The notes: a model not told the origin generated them from the sequence alone. DNA of 54,991 nucleotides from Acidobacteriota bacterium (GCA_009835985.1 VXWI01000060.1:1-54991), one strand, 5' to 3'; positions 32,841-42,320 are shown, counted from the first letter of the stretch. Numbers and translations are program-made.

Positions 32841-34606
32841 CGCGGCGCGCCCCCGTCCGGGGAGCCGATGGTCATGCTCCGCTGGTGCCGCCCGGCGCGC
32901 TTCGCCCAGGCGTCCACCGTGACCTCCATGGGCCCATCGCCCCGGACCGTCCAGGAGATCGCCTTCCGCGACTCGTCGGCTCCGGACCCCCAGCGGCGGA
33001 TGTAGGCCAGCTTGCCGAGGATGTGTCCGGCATCCACCTTGGCCGGGCCGCTCACTTCGCCGCCCTCGACGCGGACCTCGGCGAGGATCGGGTAGTCGAG
33101 GTCGATTTGGAGCGCCTTCCGCGTCACGTAGGTCGAGAGGTACCCCTCGTTCTGCAGGACGGCCGTCACCCGGTGCTCGCCCGGGGAAACCTCGTCGGCA
33201 TCGAGTTCGATGATGCGGAGCAGGGGCGACCGGCCGGCGATCTCCATCAGGTACTGGTAGTGGATCTCGCACTCGAACTCGAGGCGGTCGTCGACTCCCT
33301 GGGGGACCCCCCGGTAGCCGCCGATCTCGACCTGGCCGAGTTCGGGATGCTGGTACGGGGTCCAGGGAGCGAAATAGATCCCGTCCTTCTCCTCGTCCAC
33401 CCAGCGCAGGATCTCGTACTGGGTGGTGTAGCCGTCCTGGTCGTAGTCCCGGCCCGCGCCCGAGATCTCGGGCAGCAGGCTGTGGATGCCGACGTGCATG
33501 TAGGCCCAGTCGTTCGAGAAGCCGTGCATGGTCTCGCCGTAGCGGCCGGCCTTCACCTCCTGGGCGTACCAGTTGTTGTTCATCACCCCGCCCTTCGAGA
33601 GCCAGGACCAGACCGCCCCCAGGCGGGTGTAGAAGTCGTTGTCCTCCGGGGGCATGTACTCGAAGGGATGGCTCATCGGCGGCCGCACGATGTAGTTCCG
33701 GGCGCCGCCGCCGGAGTGGATCGTGTAGGTGAAGAAGATGTTCGGGTGGGTGACGGTGAACTCCGCGACCGCGTGCACTTCGGGCAGCGAGAACGGATAG
33801 GGGCCGGCGCCGGGCTCGTGCCGCTGCCACTCGGCCGACCAGTTCCGGTTGAAGTTGGTCTCTTCGCGTTCGTCGGTCACCTCGGGGGTGAGGTTCTGGC
33901 CCTCCCGGTAGACGCGGTAGCGGTTTTCGGGGGCAGCGAGTTTCTCGAAGTCTTCGGGCTCCTCGAGGGTGGTGGGGACGAAGTTCCAGCGGCCGCCGTC
34001 GCGGGTGCGGGTCTGGAGCATCAGGCGCTCGTCGATCCAACTCGGGTAGTAGTTCCCCTCGGGATCCTTGACCCGCATCTGGGTGATGTAGCCGTCGCCG
34101 TCGAGGTCTTTCCCGTCGTGTTCCTCAGGTTTGTGCTCCGGCCAAGCCGGATGCCGGGTGAGGGCGGTCTCTCCGCCGTCGGCGTCGAAGATGGGCATCA
34201 CGTAGAAGGTGCGGGTGTCCAGCATGCGCGTCGCGACGGGGTCCTTCCCGTGGCTCGCGAGGGCGGCCTCCGCGAAGTACCACATCATCTGGCGTCCGGT
34301 GACCTCGTAGGCGTGGATGTTCCCGTCGAGCCAGAGCGCCGGCTTTTCCTCGCCCGGACCGGTCTCGAAGTTCGTGATCTCGAGGACCACGAGGTCCCGC
34401 CCCTGGCGGCTCTTGCCGATGACGTGACTGCGGGCGAGGTTCGGATAGAGCTCGGCCAGTTCGTGCAGCCGGTCCGTCACCTCCTGGTGCAGGGGGTAGG
34501 GCCAGCGCGCGAAGTCGAAGTCGAGGTCCTCCGGAATGCTCGCAAGCTGGCCGGCCTGCGCCGGCAGCGCGACGAGCAGCAGGGCTACGAGGAGAAGGTT
34601 GCGCAT
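32837..34606 (-). CDS. Secreted M14 zinc carboxypeptidase
   Basis: 589 residues, signal peptide LLLVALLLVALPAQA. The M14 core has LWLDGNIHAYEVTGRQMMWYF with zinc ligands His and Glu (HxxE), the substrate Arg region NFNRNWSAEW, the third zinc ligand His in YTIHSGGGARN, and a Glu near the end of the domain (HSLLPEISGAG or later). After about residue 440 a beta-rich C-terminal extension follows (HRVTAVLQNEGYLSTYVTRKALQ), like the all-beta tail of periplasmic M14 proteins. It removes C-terminal residues from peptides. The TPR gene is coupled downstream. Confidence 0.9.
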   Translation of the reverse strand: MRNLLLVALLLVALPAQAGQLASIPEDLDFDFARWPYPLHQEVTDRLHELAELYPNLARSHVIGKSRQGRDLVVLEITNFETGPGEEKPALWLDGNIHAYEVTGRQMMWYFAEAALASHGKDPVATRMLDTRTFYVMPIFDADGGETALTRHPAWPEHKPEEHDGKDLDGDGYITQMRVKDPEGNYYPSWIDERLMLQTRTRDGGRWNFVPTTLEEPEDFEKLAAPENRYRVYREGQNLTPEVTDEREETNFNRNWSAEWQRHEPGAGPYPFSLPEVHAVAEFTVTHPNIFFTYTIHSGGGARNYIVRPPMSHPFEYMPPEDNDFYTRLGAVWSWLSKGGVMNNNWYAQEVKAGRYGETMHGFSNDWAYMHVGIHSLLPEISGAGRDYDQDGYTTQYEILRWVDEEKDGIYFAPWTPYQHPELGQVEIGGYRGVPQGVDDRLEFECEIHYQYLMEIAGRSPLLRIIELDADEVSPGEHRVTAVLQNEGYLSTYVTRKALQIDLDYPILAEVRVEGGEVSGPAKVDAGHILGKLAYIRRWGSGADESRKAISWTVRGDGPMEVTVDAWAKRAGRHQRSMTIGSPDGGAPR

Positions 34607-34678
34607 GACCGCCCTCCCGCGGGAACTCCCGCCGAACGTCCGGGTGTACCACATCGAGCCTCCACCCCGCGAATGAGT

Positions 34679-34710
34679 CTCGGAGCGCCAGCCTCCGTTG
34701 CCGACGCTCG
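34679..34710 (+). repeat. Degenerate copy of the palindromic repeat
   Basis: CTCGGAGCGCCAGCCTCC keeps the outer flank and the left arm of the second hairpin. The right arm is replaced by GTTGCCGACGCTCG. It lies between the divergent M14 and secreted-protein genes. Confidence 0.45.
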
Positions 34711-34750
34711 TGCAGCCCGCCGCTGCTACGATGCCTAACCCCGTTCTGCC

Positions 34751-36073
34751 GTGTTCCACCGCATCCCGAGCCTCGCCGCGCTTACGCTGGCGGGTGCCGC
34801 TGCGGGTCCCTTCACGCTTCCCGCGGCAGCCCAGTACGGCTACTTCCCGGATCAGCCTGAGGCCGTCGAAGTGGCGGACCTCGCGCGGCGTCCCTCCTTC
34901 TATCATGAGAAGGCGGTGCTCACCCGCGGCAGGCTGGGCTTTTCCGTCGGGTTCGGGATGAACGAGCGCGTGATGGCGCTCGAGGATCCGGAGTCCATCG
35001 ACGAGATCCTGATGGCCCAGCCCTATATGAGCAGCAACGACCTCGCCTTCATGGGCGCCGGAGAGGTGGAGGTCGAGGGATGGTTCTTCGCCACCCGCAT
35101 GGTCGATGAGTTCACCCTGCGCTCGCATCCGATCCTCCGGAACTACCCGTACGACCCTTCGTGGGGAGACTCCATGGATATGCGCAGGGAGGGTTTCCTC
35201 GCGATCGTGGCGGTGACCCCGATCGGCGACACCGAGAGCGTGGTCTCCGAACGCGAGCGCGAGGCGGCGGCCGAAATGGCGGCCGGCGATGCGATCAAGA
35301 TCGAGGCCGGCAGCGCCGCCGCCCTCACCCTGGACCAGTTGATCGCCGACCCGGATCCCTGGCTGAGCCAGCGGATCGAAGTGGTCGGCAAGTTCCGGGG
35401 CAACAACCTGTTCGGCGATCTCTCCATCAAGGACAAGAAGACGCCGCGCGACTTCGTGATCAAGACCGCCGACGACGCGATCTGGGTTACCGGGATGCGT
35501 CCCGCGGGGAACGGTTTCCGGTTCGACCCCACCCGCCGCCGCGACACCGGCAAGTGGCTGCGGGTGTACGGACGGCCCTGGACCTCGGACGGAATGGTCT
35601 ATCTCCGCGCCGAGCGGCTCGAACTGGCCGATCGTCCCGACGATGACTCCCTGGAGCCGGTGGACATCCGGGTCGCCGAGAAGGAAGCGCGCGAGGCGGC
35701 CATCAGTCCGCTCCGGGTGGTCTTCTCGCTGCCGCTCGACGGCGAACGGGAGATTCCGCTCGACAGCGAGTTCCGGGTGCAGTTCTCGAACCGGATGGCG
35801 GCGGAGACCTTTCACGCCGCGGTGGATCTCCTCTACGGCGACGAGCCCTACGTGGACAACCCGTTCCCGGACCTGGAGGTCGCCTACGACGACGGCAGCC
35901 GGAGTCTGCTCGTGATTCCGAACGGATCACTCGATCCGGAACGCGAGATCCATCTCATCCTCTATCGGGAAATCGAGGACGAGCACGGCCAGCATCTTGA
36001 ACCACAACCCTTGGCGGCGGAATGGGATGACGATGCGGTCTGGGTGCTTTCCTTCCGCACCGCCTCCCAGTGA
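34751..36073 (+). CDS. Secreted protein with C-terminal Ig-like (Big_5-type) domain
   Basis: 440 residues from a GTG start. Signal peptide to about residue 27 ([15 protein letters not shown]). The middle (about 30-290) is unrecognised, with two OB-like blocks such as [16 protein letters not shown] and [18 protein letters not shown]. Residues about 320-435 resemble bacterial Ig-like domains ([29 protein letters not shown]). It has no catalytic motif I can name. Its stop overlaps the start of thiD as GTGA, which ties an envelope protein to cofactor genes. Confidence 0.75.
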   Translation: MFHRIPSLAALTLAGAAAGPFTLPAAAQYGYFPDQPEAVEVADLARRPSFYHEKAVLTRGRLGFSVGFGMNERVMALEDPESIDEILMAQPYMSSNDLAFMGAGEVEVEGWFFATRMVDEFTLRSHPILRNYPYDPSWGDSMDMRREGFLAIVAVTPIGDTESVVSEREREAAAEMAAGDAIKIEAGSAAALTLDQLIADPDPWLSQRIEVVGKFRGNNLFGDLSIKDKKTPRDFVIKTADDAIWVTGMRPAGNGFRFDPTRRRDTGKWLRVYGRPWTSDGMVYLRAERLELADRPDDDSLEPVDIRVAEKEAREAAISPLRVVFSLPLDGEREIPLDSEFRVQFSNRMAAETFHAAVDLLYGDEPYVDNPFPDLEVAYDDGSRSLLVIPNGSLDPEREIHLILYREIEDEHGQHLEPQPLAAEWDDDAVWVLSFRTASQ

Positions 36074-36879
36074 GCGGCGTTTTCCGCGCTGACGTTCCGC
36101 CGGTCGCCCTCACCATCGCCGGGTCGGACTCCGGGGGCGGGGCCGGCATCCAGGCCGATCTGAAGACCTTCGCGGCGCACGGGGTGTACGGCCTTTCGGC
36201 GATCACCGCGGTCACCGCTCAGAACACCATGGCGGTGACCGGGGTCCAGGAGATCGAGCCGGAGCTGGTGTCTTCCCAGATCGCGGCGGTGGTTTCCGAC
36301 TTTCCGGTGAGCGCTGCGAAGACCGGCATGCTGTCCTCCGCGCCCATCATCCGGGCGGTAGCGAAGGCCATCGACGATCATGAACTGCGGGTTGTCGTTG
36401 ACCCGGTGATGGTCGCCAAGAGCGGCCACCGCCTGTTGCAGCCGGACGCCGTGGATGCGCTCCGGGAGGATCTTCTGGCGCGGGCGACGCTGTTGACCCC
36501 GAACCTCCCCGAGGCTTCCGACCTGACCGGGCTCCAGGTGGAAGACGAGGACACGATGCGGGCCGCCGGAGAGAAGCTTCTCGGCATGGGCGCGCGGGCG
36601 GTGCTCGTGAAGGGAGGCCACCTCAGCGGCGACGCGGTCGTGGATCTCTTCCTCGAGGGGGGCCGCGTGGTCCGTCTTCGGAGTCACCGGATCCACACCC
36701 GCGCGACCCACGGGACCGGCTGCACGCTGTCGGCCGCCGTGGCGGCGAACCTCGCTCTCGGCCGCACCCTGGCCGAAGCGGTGAAGCGGGCCCGCCAGTA
36801 CCTGCGAACGGCGATGCTGCGGGCCGCTCCGCTCGGCGAGGGACACGGCCCGCTGGGGCACCTGCCGGAACCGTCATGA
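36070..36879 (+). CDS. thiD: Hydroxymethylpyrimidine/phosphomethylpyrimidine kinase
   Basis: Two-step kinase of thiamin synthesis, 269 residues, ribokinase fold. Seen: [38 protein letters not shown] at the N-terminus, [34 protein letters not shown] and the anion-hole/base motif [17 protein letters not shown]. Start GTG overlaps the secreted-protein gene by 4 bases and its stop overlaps moaE by 4. I saw no TPP riboswitch upstream. Confidence 0.95.
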   Translation: MSGVFRADVPPVALTIAGSDSGGGAGIQADLKTFAAHGVYGLSAITAVTAQNTMAVTGVQEIEPELVSSQIAAVVSDFPVSAAKTGMLSSAPIIRAVAKAIDDHELRVVVDPVMVAKSGHRLLQPDAVDALREDLLARATLLTPNLPEASDLTGLQVEDEDTMRAAGEKLLGMGARAVLVKGGHLSGDAVVDLFLEGGRVVRLRSHRIHTRATHGTGCTLSAAVAANLALGRTLAEAVKRARQYLRTAMLRAAPLGEGHGPLGHLPEPS

Positions 36880-37310
36880 CGGAGAAGTTCTCGATTACCG
36901 CCGACCCGCTGGACGCGAACGCCATTGCCGAAGGGCTCTCGACCTCCGAGGATGGTGCGGTCGTCGTCTTCTCGGGGATCGTGCGCGCCCACAACAAGGG
37001 AAGAAAGGTCCTCCATCTCGAGTACGAGGCGTACGAGGCCATGGTGTTCCCGGTGCTCGAGCGGGTGGCGAAGGACGTGAGCCGGCGCTTCGGGGTCGAG
37101 CGCCTGCGGATCCACCACCGGATCGGACGGGTGGACATCGGCGAGTCCAGCGTGCTGGTCGCGGCCGCCTCGCCGCACCGCGGCACCGCCTTCGAGGCGG
37201 CGCGGCACACCATGAACGAGATCAAGCGCATCGTGCCGATCTGGAAGCGCGAGTTCTTCGAGGGCGGGGACGTCTGGGTGGAAGGACCGAAGGAGCCCGT
37301 GACCGCATGA
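36876..37310 (+). CDS. moaE: Molybdopterin synthase catalytic subunit
   Basis: Large subunit of MPT synthase, which with MoaD adds two sulfurs to precursor Z (cPMP). 144 residues, standard size. Seen: [58 protein letters not shown], and the lysines of the active site in [17 protein letters not shown]. Overlaps of 4 bases on both sides place it in a coupled series with thiD and moaD. Confidence 0.96.
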   Translation: MTEKFSITADPLDANAIAEGLSTSEDGAVVVFSGIVRAHNKGRKVLHLEYEAYEAMVFPVLERVAKDVSRRFGVERLRIHHRIGRVDIGESSVLVAAASPHRGTAFEAARHTMNEIKRIVPIWKREFFEGGDVWVEGPKEPVTA

Positions 37311-37564
37311 CCGGGTCTGGCGCGGTGACGGTGCTGCTCTTCGCGGCGGCGCGCGAGGCCGCGGGAAGGGGGCGCCTGGAAGTCCCCCATCGGGAGGGAC
37401 TTACCGCCGCCGAGGTCTGGAAGGACCTGGAGAGTGAGCGCCCCGCCCTGGCGCCGCTAGCCGGCTCCGTCAGCGTCGCGGTGAACCACCGCTTCGTCCC
37501 GCGGGACACGGTGCTCGCCGCCGGCGACGAACTGGCCTTCCTCCCTCCGGTCAGTGGTGGCTGA
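37307..37564 (+). CDS. moaD: Molybdopterin synthase sulfur carrier subunit
   Basis: 85-residue ubiquitin-like protein with the required C-terminal Gly-Gly (FLPPVSGG), which carries the thiocarboxylate. Core matches: VTVLLFAAAREAAGR, VSVAVNHRFVPRDTVLAAGDELAFLPP. It is the last gene of the forward operon. Other Moco genes are not in the window. Confidence 0.94.
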   Translation: MTGSGAVTVLLFAAAREAAGRGRLEVPHREGLTAAEVWKDLESERPALAPLAGSVSVAVNHRFVPRDTVLAAGDELAFLPPVSGG

Positions 37565-37590
37565 CGCCGGCCCCGTCCCTGGCGCCTCCT

Positions 37591-37995
37591 TCAACTCGCA
37601 TCCCGGACCTCGCGCAGGTGCCACCATTCCCTGAGGCCCGAGCACCTCAAAACCCCGCTCCGCCGGTCGAAGGTCAGCCGGAACACCCCGTCCAGCTCGA
37701 CGACCGCGCGGTTGGCGGTCCTGCGGAAGCGCGCCGTCCAACCGGCATGGACCTCGTTGCCGGAGACGGACCAGAGGTCGTAGGAGAAGGTGACATCTTC
37801 CTGCGAGTCCGCCGCGCCTTCCTGCCAGTACCTTCGGATCTCCTCCGACCCTCTCATCGCTTTGCTGAAAGGGGTTTCCTGGTACTCGGCATCGGGATGG
37901 AAGAGACGAACCGCCGCTGATGGATCCCCTGCGACCCATGCCTGACCATACGCGTGCAACCAGTTCTTCGCTTCCTCCAACGTAATTCGTGTCAC
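37591..37995 (-). CDS. NTF2-like (SnoaL/DUF4440-type) protein
   Basis: 134 residues with the cone-shaped NTF2 fold: helix LEEAKNWLHAYGQAWVAGDPSAAVRLFHPDAEYQETPF context, then beta strands ending FRLTFDRRSGVLRCSGLREWWH. Such proteins are small isomerases, cyclases or binding proteins; no catalytic pair is certain. GTG start with GGAGG 8 bases upstream. It stands alone, convergent with moaD; the 256 bases above it (37996-38251) show no gene. Confidence 0.75.
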   Translation of the reverse strand: MTRITLEEAKNWLHAYGQAWVAGDPSAAVRLFHPDAEYQETPFSKAMRGSEEIRRYWQEGAADSQEDVTFSYDLWSVSGNEVHAGWTARFRRTANRAVVELDGVFRLTFDRRSGVLRCSGLREWWHLREVRDAS

Positions 37996-38251
37996 CTGGC
38001 GTCCTCCGGGAACGCTTCCACTCTAGTGTGTCGATTCCCGCCGGGGAAAGGATCGCCATGCCGCTTCACCGCCTTGTCCCCACCGGCGAAACCTCATGGT
38101 CGGGTCCTCCGGCACACCCCGCCGCGGTTGAGGAGGGTCCGCCAAGCCGGCGCCGCCATCGCGGCTGTCGGCCGACCCGTACGGGACCGCTTTTCACAGC
38201 ACCGGCCGGCGTCCCAGGGCGGCATCTGGGTCGCGAACGGCCCTCCCCGGA

Positions 38252-39691
38252 TCAGTCCAGGCTCTTGTGTAGCCGGGCGGCGCGCCTTTCGAGTTCCTTG
38301 CGGTAGCGGCGGCTCGTCTCCTGGCCCATTTCGGTCCGGGGGAGCCGCTCGAGCGCGTCCTCGACGTGAGTGAGGGCCCGGGCCGGATCCTTCCGCTGGT
38401 GCTCTTCGTGCTTCGCGAACCAGACGAGCACGTCCAGCCGCTCCCGGGAATCCACGAGTTCGACCCGGCTCCAGAGTTCGATCGCGCCGGACCAGTCGCC
38501 GAGCTGCTTGCGCCGCTCCCCGAGATCCAGCAGGCAGCGGTCGCGGTTTCGGCCGGAGAGCCCGGCGGAAAGTGCCCGCTCCAGCAGTGGGACGGCCACT
38601 TCGGAGTCGCCGCGCCGCCAGAAGTGGTGCCCCGCGCCGTGAAGGTCCGCGGGATCGTCGCTGTGCCAGTCCTCGCCCATCCGTTCGAGGGCCCGGAGGG
38701 CGAGCGCGGCCAGCGTGACGATGTCGTAGCGGTTGTGCGACAGCACCGATTCCATGGCGGGGTGGTGTCCGTAGCGGAGGAAGTCGAAGAACACCTGCGG
38801 GATCCGGTCGCCCGGGATGTCGTCGTCGCGCTCGACCTCGAGGAGCTCCCGTTCCAGGGTGGAAAGGCGGGCGTTGTCGTGGCGCGGTTTGAACAGCCGG
38901 CGCGCGGGGTGGAGCAGGTCCAGATGGCGCGCGTTCCGGAACGGGGAAGCCACACCGTTCAGGGCGAACCGGGTTTCCAGGAGCGGAAGGTCGAAACTGC
39001 CTCCGTTGTAGGTCACCAGGTCGCGGCTGCCGGTCGCCAGCACCGCCAGCTCCTCCAGCATGGCGGCTTCCCCCAGCGGATTGCGCAGGAGGAACTGCGT
39101 GACCCGGAAGCGGTCTTCCTCGACGAATCCGACGCCGATCAGGAAGGCGAAGGTGCCGGTGCCGCCGGCGAGTCCGCTGGTCTCGGTGTCCAGGAAGAGG
39201 GCGCGGGACAGGTCCACGCCGGGCTCCTCGGGGCGGATCTGGAGGCGGGCCGCAGCCTCCTCGGAAACCTCCAACAGGCGGAGCAGGCTTGCGCCGCCGT
39301 AACGCGACGCCAGGGGGAAATCGTGGTCCTCCCGCGAGAAGGGCTCCCCTGAACGCGGCGGCGCGTCTCCGGCCTCCGGCCCGGGAACCGCTTCTTCCGT
39401 GTCCGCCCGGGTCTCCCGAAGCGCCGGCCGTTCCGGGCCCGAATCCGCCACCGCCGGCCCGACCCGCAACTCCTTCCAGCCGCGCTCGGTCCGCCGGATG
39501 AGTTCCCGCGCCCGCGCCAGCCGGGCCGTCTTGTCGTCCCCCGATGTTCTTTCGACGGCCGCCGGAAGCGGTGGCTGCTCCGCTTCAGGGACCGGCGGCC
39601 GGGCAGGCGCCGGAGAATCTTGGCCGGCGGGGACGATCCGCGCCCGACTCCGCCGGAGCCGCTCCGCGAGGGTGCTCCGGTCGGCAGTCAT
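38252..39691 (-). CDS. mrfB: DEDDh-type exonuclease with TPR tail, MrfB/YprB-like
   Basis: 479 residues. A disordered N-terminus (1 to about 125) precedes an RNase H-like exonuclease domain: D168 and E170 in LFLDTETSGLAGG, D234 in TYNGGSFDLPLLE, H319 and D323 in LSHNRYDIVTLAAL. The C-terminus (about 335-479) has TPR-like helices. In Bacillus subtilis MrfB is the nuclease partner of helicase MrfA in repair of mitomycin C damage. Here the two genes are 8 bases apart, as in that operon. It begins with ATG 39691. Confidence 0.85.
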   Translation of the reverse strand: MTADRSTLAERLRRSRARIVPAGQDSPAPARPPVPEAEQPPLPAAVERTSGDDKTARLARARELIRRTERGWKELRVGPAVADSGPERPALRETRADTEEAVPGPEAGDAPPRSGEPFSREDHDFPLASRYGGASLLRLLEVSEEAAARLQIRPEEPGVDLSRALFLDTETSGLAGGTGTFAFLIGVGFVEEDRFRVTQFLLRNPLGEAAMLEELAVLATGSRDLVTYNGGSFDLPLLETRFALNGVASPFRNARHLDLLHPARRLFKPRHDNARLSTLERELLEVERDDDIPGDRIPQVFFDFLRYGHHPAMESVLSHNRYDIVTLAALALRALERMGEDWHSDDPADLHGAGHHFWRRGDSEVAVPLLERALSAGLSGRNRDRCLLDLGERRKQLGDWSGAIELWSRVELVDSRERLDVLVWFAKHEEHQRKDPARALTHVEDALERLPRTEMGQETSRRYRKELERRAARLHKSLD

Positions 39692-39699
39692 GGACGGCG

Positions 39700-42120
39700 T
39701 CAGGCAGTGCCAGCGGCGGCCGAGGCGGCCACCGTCTCGTCACGGTTCCGGATTCCCTCAAGAATCGCCAGCGCCGCCGCCTTGCCGTGGCGGCCGATCT
39801 CGCCCACGGGCCCGACGCACGACGGACATCCCGCCTGGCACGGGCAGCGCTCGATGAGCCCGAGGGTCTCGGCGAGCAGGGTGGCCCGCGACTCCCAGAG
39901 CGGCTCCGAGAAACCGATGCCTCCCGGATAGTTGTCGTAGATGAAGATCCGGTTCACCGCGTCCGCTTCGCCGGGCTCCGCCTGCTCCGGTCCTGCGTGC
40001 GGCGGCCCGGTGGCGCCCGAGCCCGTCCCGATCGCGGAGCCGATGTCGTGGGCCTCGCACATGAGGAACGTGGTCGCCACCGCGCGCATCGCGTTCCGGA
40101 TCCCGCGGATGCCGTCCCGGCGGTCTTCGGGACCGAAGGGAACCGCCGCCAGCACCTCGGGAGGGGCCTCGAGCCAGAAGGCGGTGGTGTGCATCTCGAC
40201 GGCGGGCATGTCGAGCTCGCCGGAGCCGACGTTCTCGCCCGTGAAGAACTTGATCTTCTTGAAGCCGACGACCTGCTTGACGACGTGGACCTCGCCGTGA
40301 GCCGCCGGCGCGGATGGTTCCGGCGCCGCGTCGAAAGCGTCGAGGATCGTGACCTTCGTGTGGGTGACCGCGTCCGTGTAGTAGTCGCTCTCGAGGGGGC
40401 GAACCTCGGCCCGCCGTTCCTGGTGATCCAGTTGCTCGACGTAGTAGGTGTCGCTCTCGAGCATGTAGATCGCCTTCTCGTGGAGGGTCGAATGGGCGCT
40501 CACGAAGTCCACCTCCGCGATGACCCGTCCGCTCTCCCGGTCGTGCACCACGAAGTTGTCGGAGCTGATGGAGCGCAGGCTCACGCTGTTCGCCGGATAG
40601 GAGTCGGCCGTCCAGAACCAACGGTTGCCGGCCCGGTAGAGGATCCTCTCTTCCTCGAGCACCCCCAGCAACTCCTCCAGGTTCTCGTCGCCGAAACGTT
40701 CCCCCTTGCGGAAGGGCAGCTCGAAGGCGGCGCACTTGAGGTGCTCGATCAGGACCTGGAGGTTCTCCGGATTGATCAGACCGCGCTCGGGCGTCCCTTC
40801 GAAGAAGTAGTCCGGGTGCTGGATGACGAACTGGTTGATGGGGGTCGAGTTCGCCACCAGCACCGCCGCCGCGGTTCCGCCGCGGCGTCCCGCCCGTCCC
40901 GCCTGCTGCCAGGTGGAGGCGATCGTTCCCGGGTAGCCGGAGATCACCGCGACGTCGAGGCTGCCGATGTCGATGCCCAGTTCCAGCGCGTTCGTGGAGA
41001 CGACGCCGAGGACGCTGCCGTTCTTGATGCCGTCCTCGATCTCCCGCCGCTTCTTCGGCAGGTATCCGCCGCGGTAGCCGCGGATCCGGTCGCTCCGGTC
41101 GGGGCGGGTCTCGATGTCCTGCTTCAGGTACTTGACGAGCACCTCGGTCTGGGTCCGGGAGCGGGCGAACACGATCGTCTGCAGGTTGCCCTTGAGGAAA
41201 CCCCCGGCGATCCGGCGCGTCTCGCCCATCGCCGAGCGGCGGATTCCGAGTTCGGGATTCACCACCGGGGGGTTGTAGAACAGGAAGAAGCGTTCCGGCC
41301 GGGGGGCGCCGCTCCGTTCCACGAGGGAGATGGAACGTTCGGTGAGCCCCTCCGCCAGCTCGCGCGGGTTGGCGATGGTGGCGGAACTGAGAATGAACTG
41401 GGGCGCCGCGCCGTAGTGGGCGCACACCCGGCGGAGCCGGCGGAGCAGGTTGGCCAGATGGCTGCCGAACACCCCGCGGTAGGTGTGCATCTCGTCGATC
41501 ACGACGAAGCGCAGGTTCTCGAAGAGCTTGGCCCACTTCGTGTGGTGGGGGAGGATGCCCGCATGGAGCATGTCCGGGTTCGTGACGACGATGTGCGCCC
41601 GGGTGCGGATGCTGCGCCGGGCGTCGCCCGGGGTGTCCCCGTCGTAGACGTCGGCGCGGACGTCCTCCCCGAGCAGATCCTTGAGGTTCAGGATCTCCTT
41701 CTTCTGGTCCTGGGAGAGCGCCTTGGTGGGGAAGAGGTAGAGCGCCCGGGCGTCGGGCTCCCGGAGGATCCGGTTGAGGACCGGCGCGTTGTAGCAAAGC
41801 GTCTTGCCGGAAGCGGTCGGGGTGACCGCGGCGACGTCCCTCCCCGCCTCGACCCGGTCGAGCACCTCCCGCTGGTGGGAATAGAGCGCTTCGACGCCCC
41901 GGCGGCGATACGCGTCGCGGAGGCGGGCGTCGATGTGCTCCGGAAAGTCCCGGTAGTCGCCGGGCTCCGCCGGAAAATGGCGGAGCGCGGTGACTCCCCG
42001 GAGCGCGGCGCCCGCCTCCAGTTCGGCGACCAGCGACCGGATTGCGGCGCGCCGCTCGGGCGCCGTGAGCGCGACGCCGGAGCCAGGTCGGGGCCCGTCC
42101 TGCAGTTCAACCGATTTCAT
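39700..42120 (-). CDS. mrfA: DEAD/DEAH helicase with C-terminal four-Cys DUF1998 domain, MrfA/YprA-like
   Basis: 806 residues, 3'-5' SF2 helicase. Q/Walker A TPTASGKTL (about 100-108), FPTKALSQDQK, TNPDM, Walker B VVIDEMHTYRG, motif III LSSATIANP, then VSTNALELGIDIGSLDVAVISGYPG and motif VI QQAGRAGRRG. The C-terminal domain ends with ERCPCQAGCPSCVGP, four cysteines that bind a metal in MrfA. The order helicase then nuclease matches the B. subtilis DNA crosslink-repair operon. The promoter must lie near tRNA-Sec. Confidence 0.9.
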   Translation of the reverse strand: MKSVELQDGPRPGSGVALTAPERRAAIRSLVAELEAGAALRGVTALRHFPAEPGDYRDFPEHIDARLRDAYRRRGVEALYSHQREVLDRVEAGRDVAAVTPTASGKTLCYNAPVLNRILREPDARALYLFPTKALSQDQKKEILNLKDLLGEDVRADVYDGDTPGDARRSIRTRAHIVVTNPDMLHAGILPHHTKWAKLFENLRFVVIDEMHTYRGVFGSHLANLLRRLRRVCAHYGAAPQFILSSATIANPRELAEGLTERSISLVERSGAPRPERFFLFYNPPVVNPELGIRRSAMGETRRIAGGFLKGNLQTIVFARSRTQTEVLVKYLKQDIETRPDRSDRIRGYRGGYLPKKRREIEDGIKNGSVLGVVSTNALELGIDIGSLDVAVISGYPGTIASTWQQAGRAGRRGGTAAAVLVANSTPINQFVIQHPDYFFEGTPERGLINPENLQVLIEHLKCAAFELPFRKGERFGDENLEELLGVLEEERILYRAGNRWFWTADSYPANSVSLRSISSDNFVVHDRESGRVIAEVDFVSAHSTLHEKAIYMLESDTYYVEQLDHQERRAEVRPLESDYYTDAVTHTKVTILDAFDAAPEPSAPAAHGEVHVVKQVVGFKKIKFFTGENVGSGELDMPAVEMHTTAFWLEAPPEVLAAVPFGPEDRRDGIRGIRNAMRAVATTFLMCEAHDIGSAIGTGSGATGPPHAGPEQAEPGEADAVNRIFIYDNYPGGIGFSEPLWESRATLLAETLGLIERCPCQAGCPSCVGPVGEIGRHGKAAALAILEGIRNRDETVAASAAAGTA

Positions 42121-42213
42121 GGCCTGGGGTCAGGTGCCGGAGGAGTCCGATCCGTGCAGGAATCCCTCGGACGACGGCACTGTATCGGGAGCCGGTGACA
42201 AATCACGCCACCC

Positions 42214-42311
42214 TGGCGGAAGCGTGTGGGAATCGAACCCACCATCCCGGGGGCTAACCCGGAATCAACGGATTTGAAGTCCGCGGAGGCCGCCAGACCC
42301 CATGCGCTTCC
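42214..42311 (-). tRNA. selC: tRNA-Sec (anticodon UCA)
   Basis: Reverse-strand cloverleaf of 98 bases with encoded CCA. 5' GGAAGCG pairs with CGCTTCC; the eighth acceptor pair would be C-A. The D stem is 6 bp with two G-U pairs. The anticodon loop is CTTCAAA inside stem CGGA/TCCG, giving UCA. The variable arm is very long (8-bp stem ATTCCGGG/CCCGGGAT), and the T arm is GTGGG-TTCGATT-CCCAC. The long variable arm, long D stem and UCA anticodon are the marks of selenocysteine tRNA. Confidence 0.93.
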
Positions 42312-42320
42312 GGTAAGGCT

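Noticed and set aside
35900..36069. TPP riboswitch before thiD
   Set aside because: thiD starts inside the end of the gene before it, leaving no leader, and no THI-box bases were seen.
37996..38251. Possible gene in the 256-base gap between the NTF2-like gene and mrfB
   Set aside because: Open frames here lack ribosome sites and recognisable sequence. It shows no repeat copy or clear promoter either.
39544..42198. Very long open frame on the strand opposite mrfA-mrfB
   Set aside because: Its translation is a mirror of the real helicase and nuclease genes, with low-complexity Arg/Asp/Val-rich sequence and no known motif. High GC makes such frames common.
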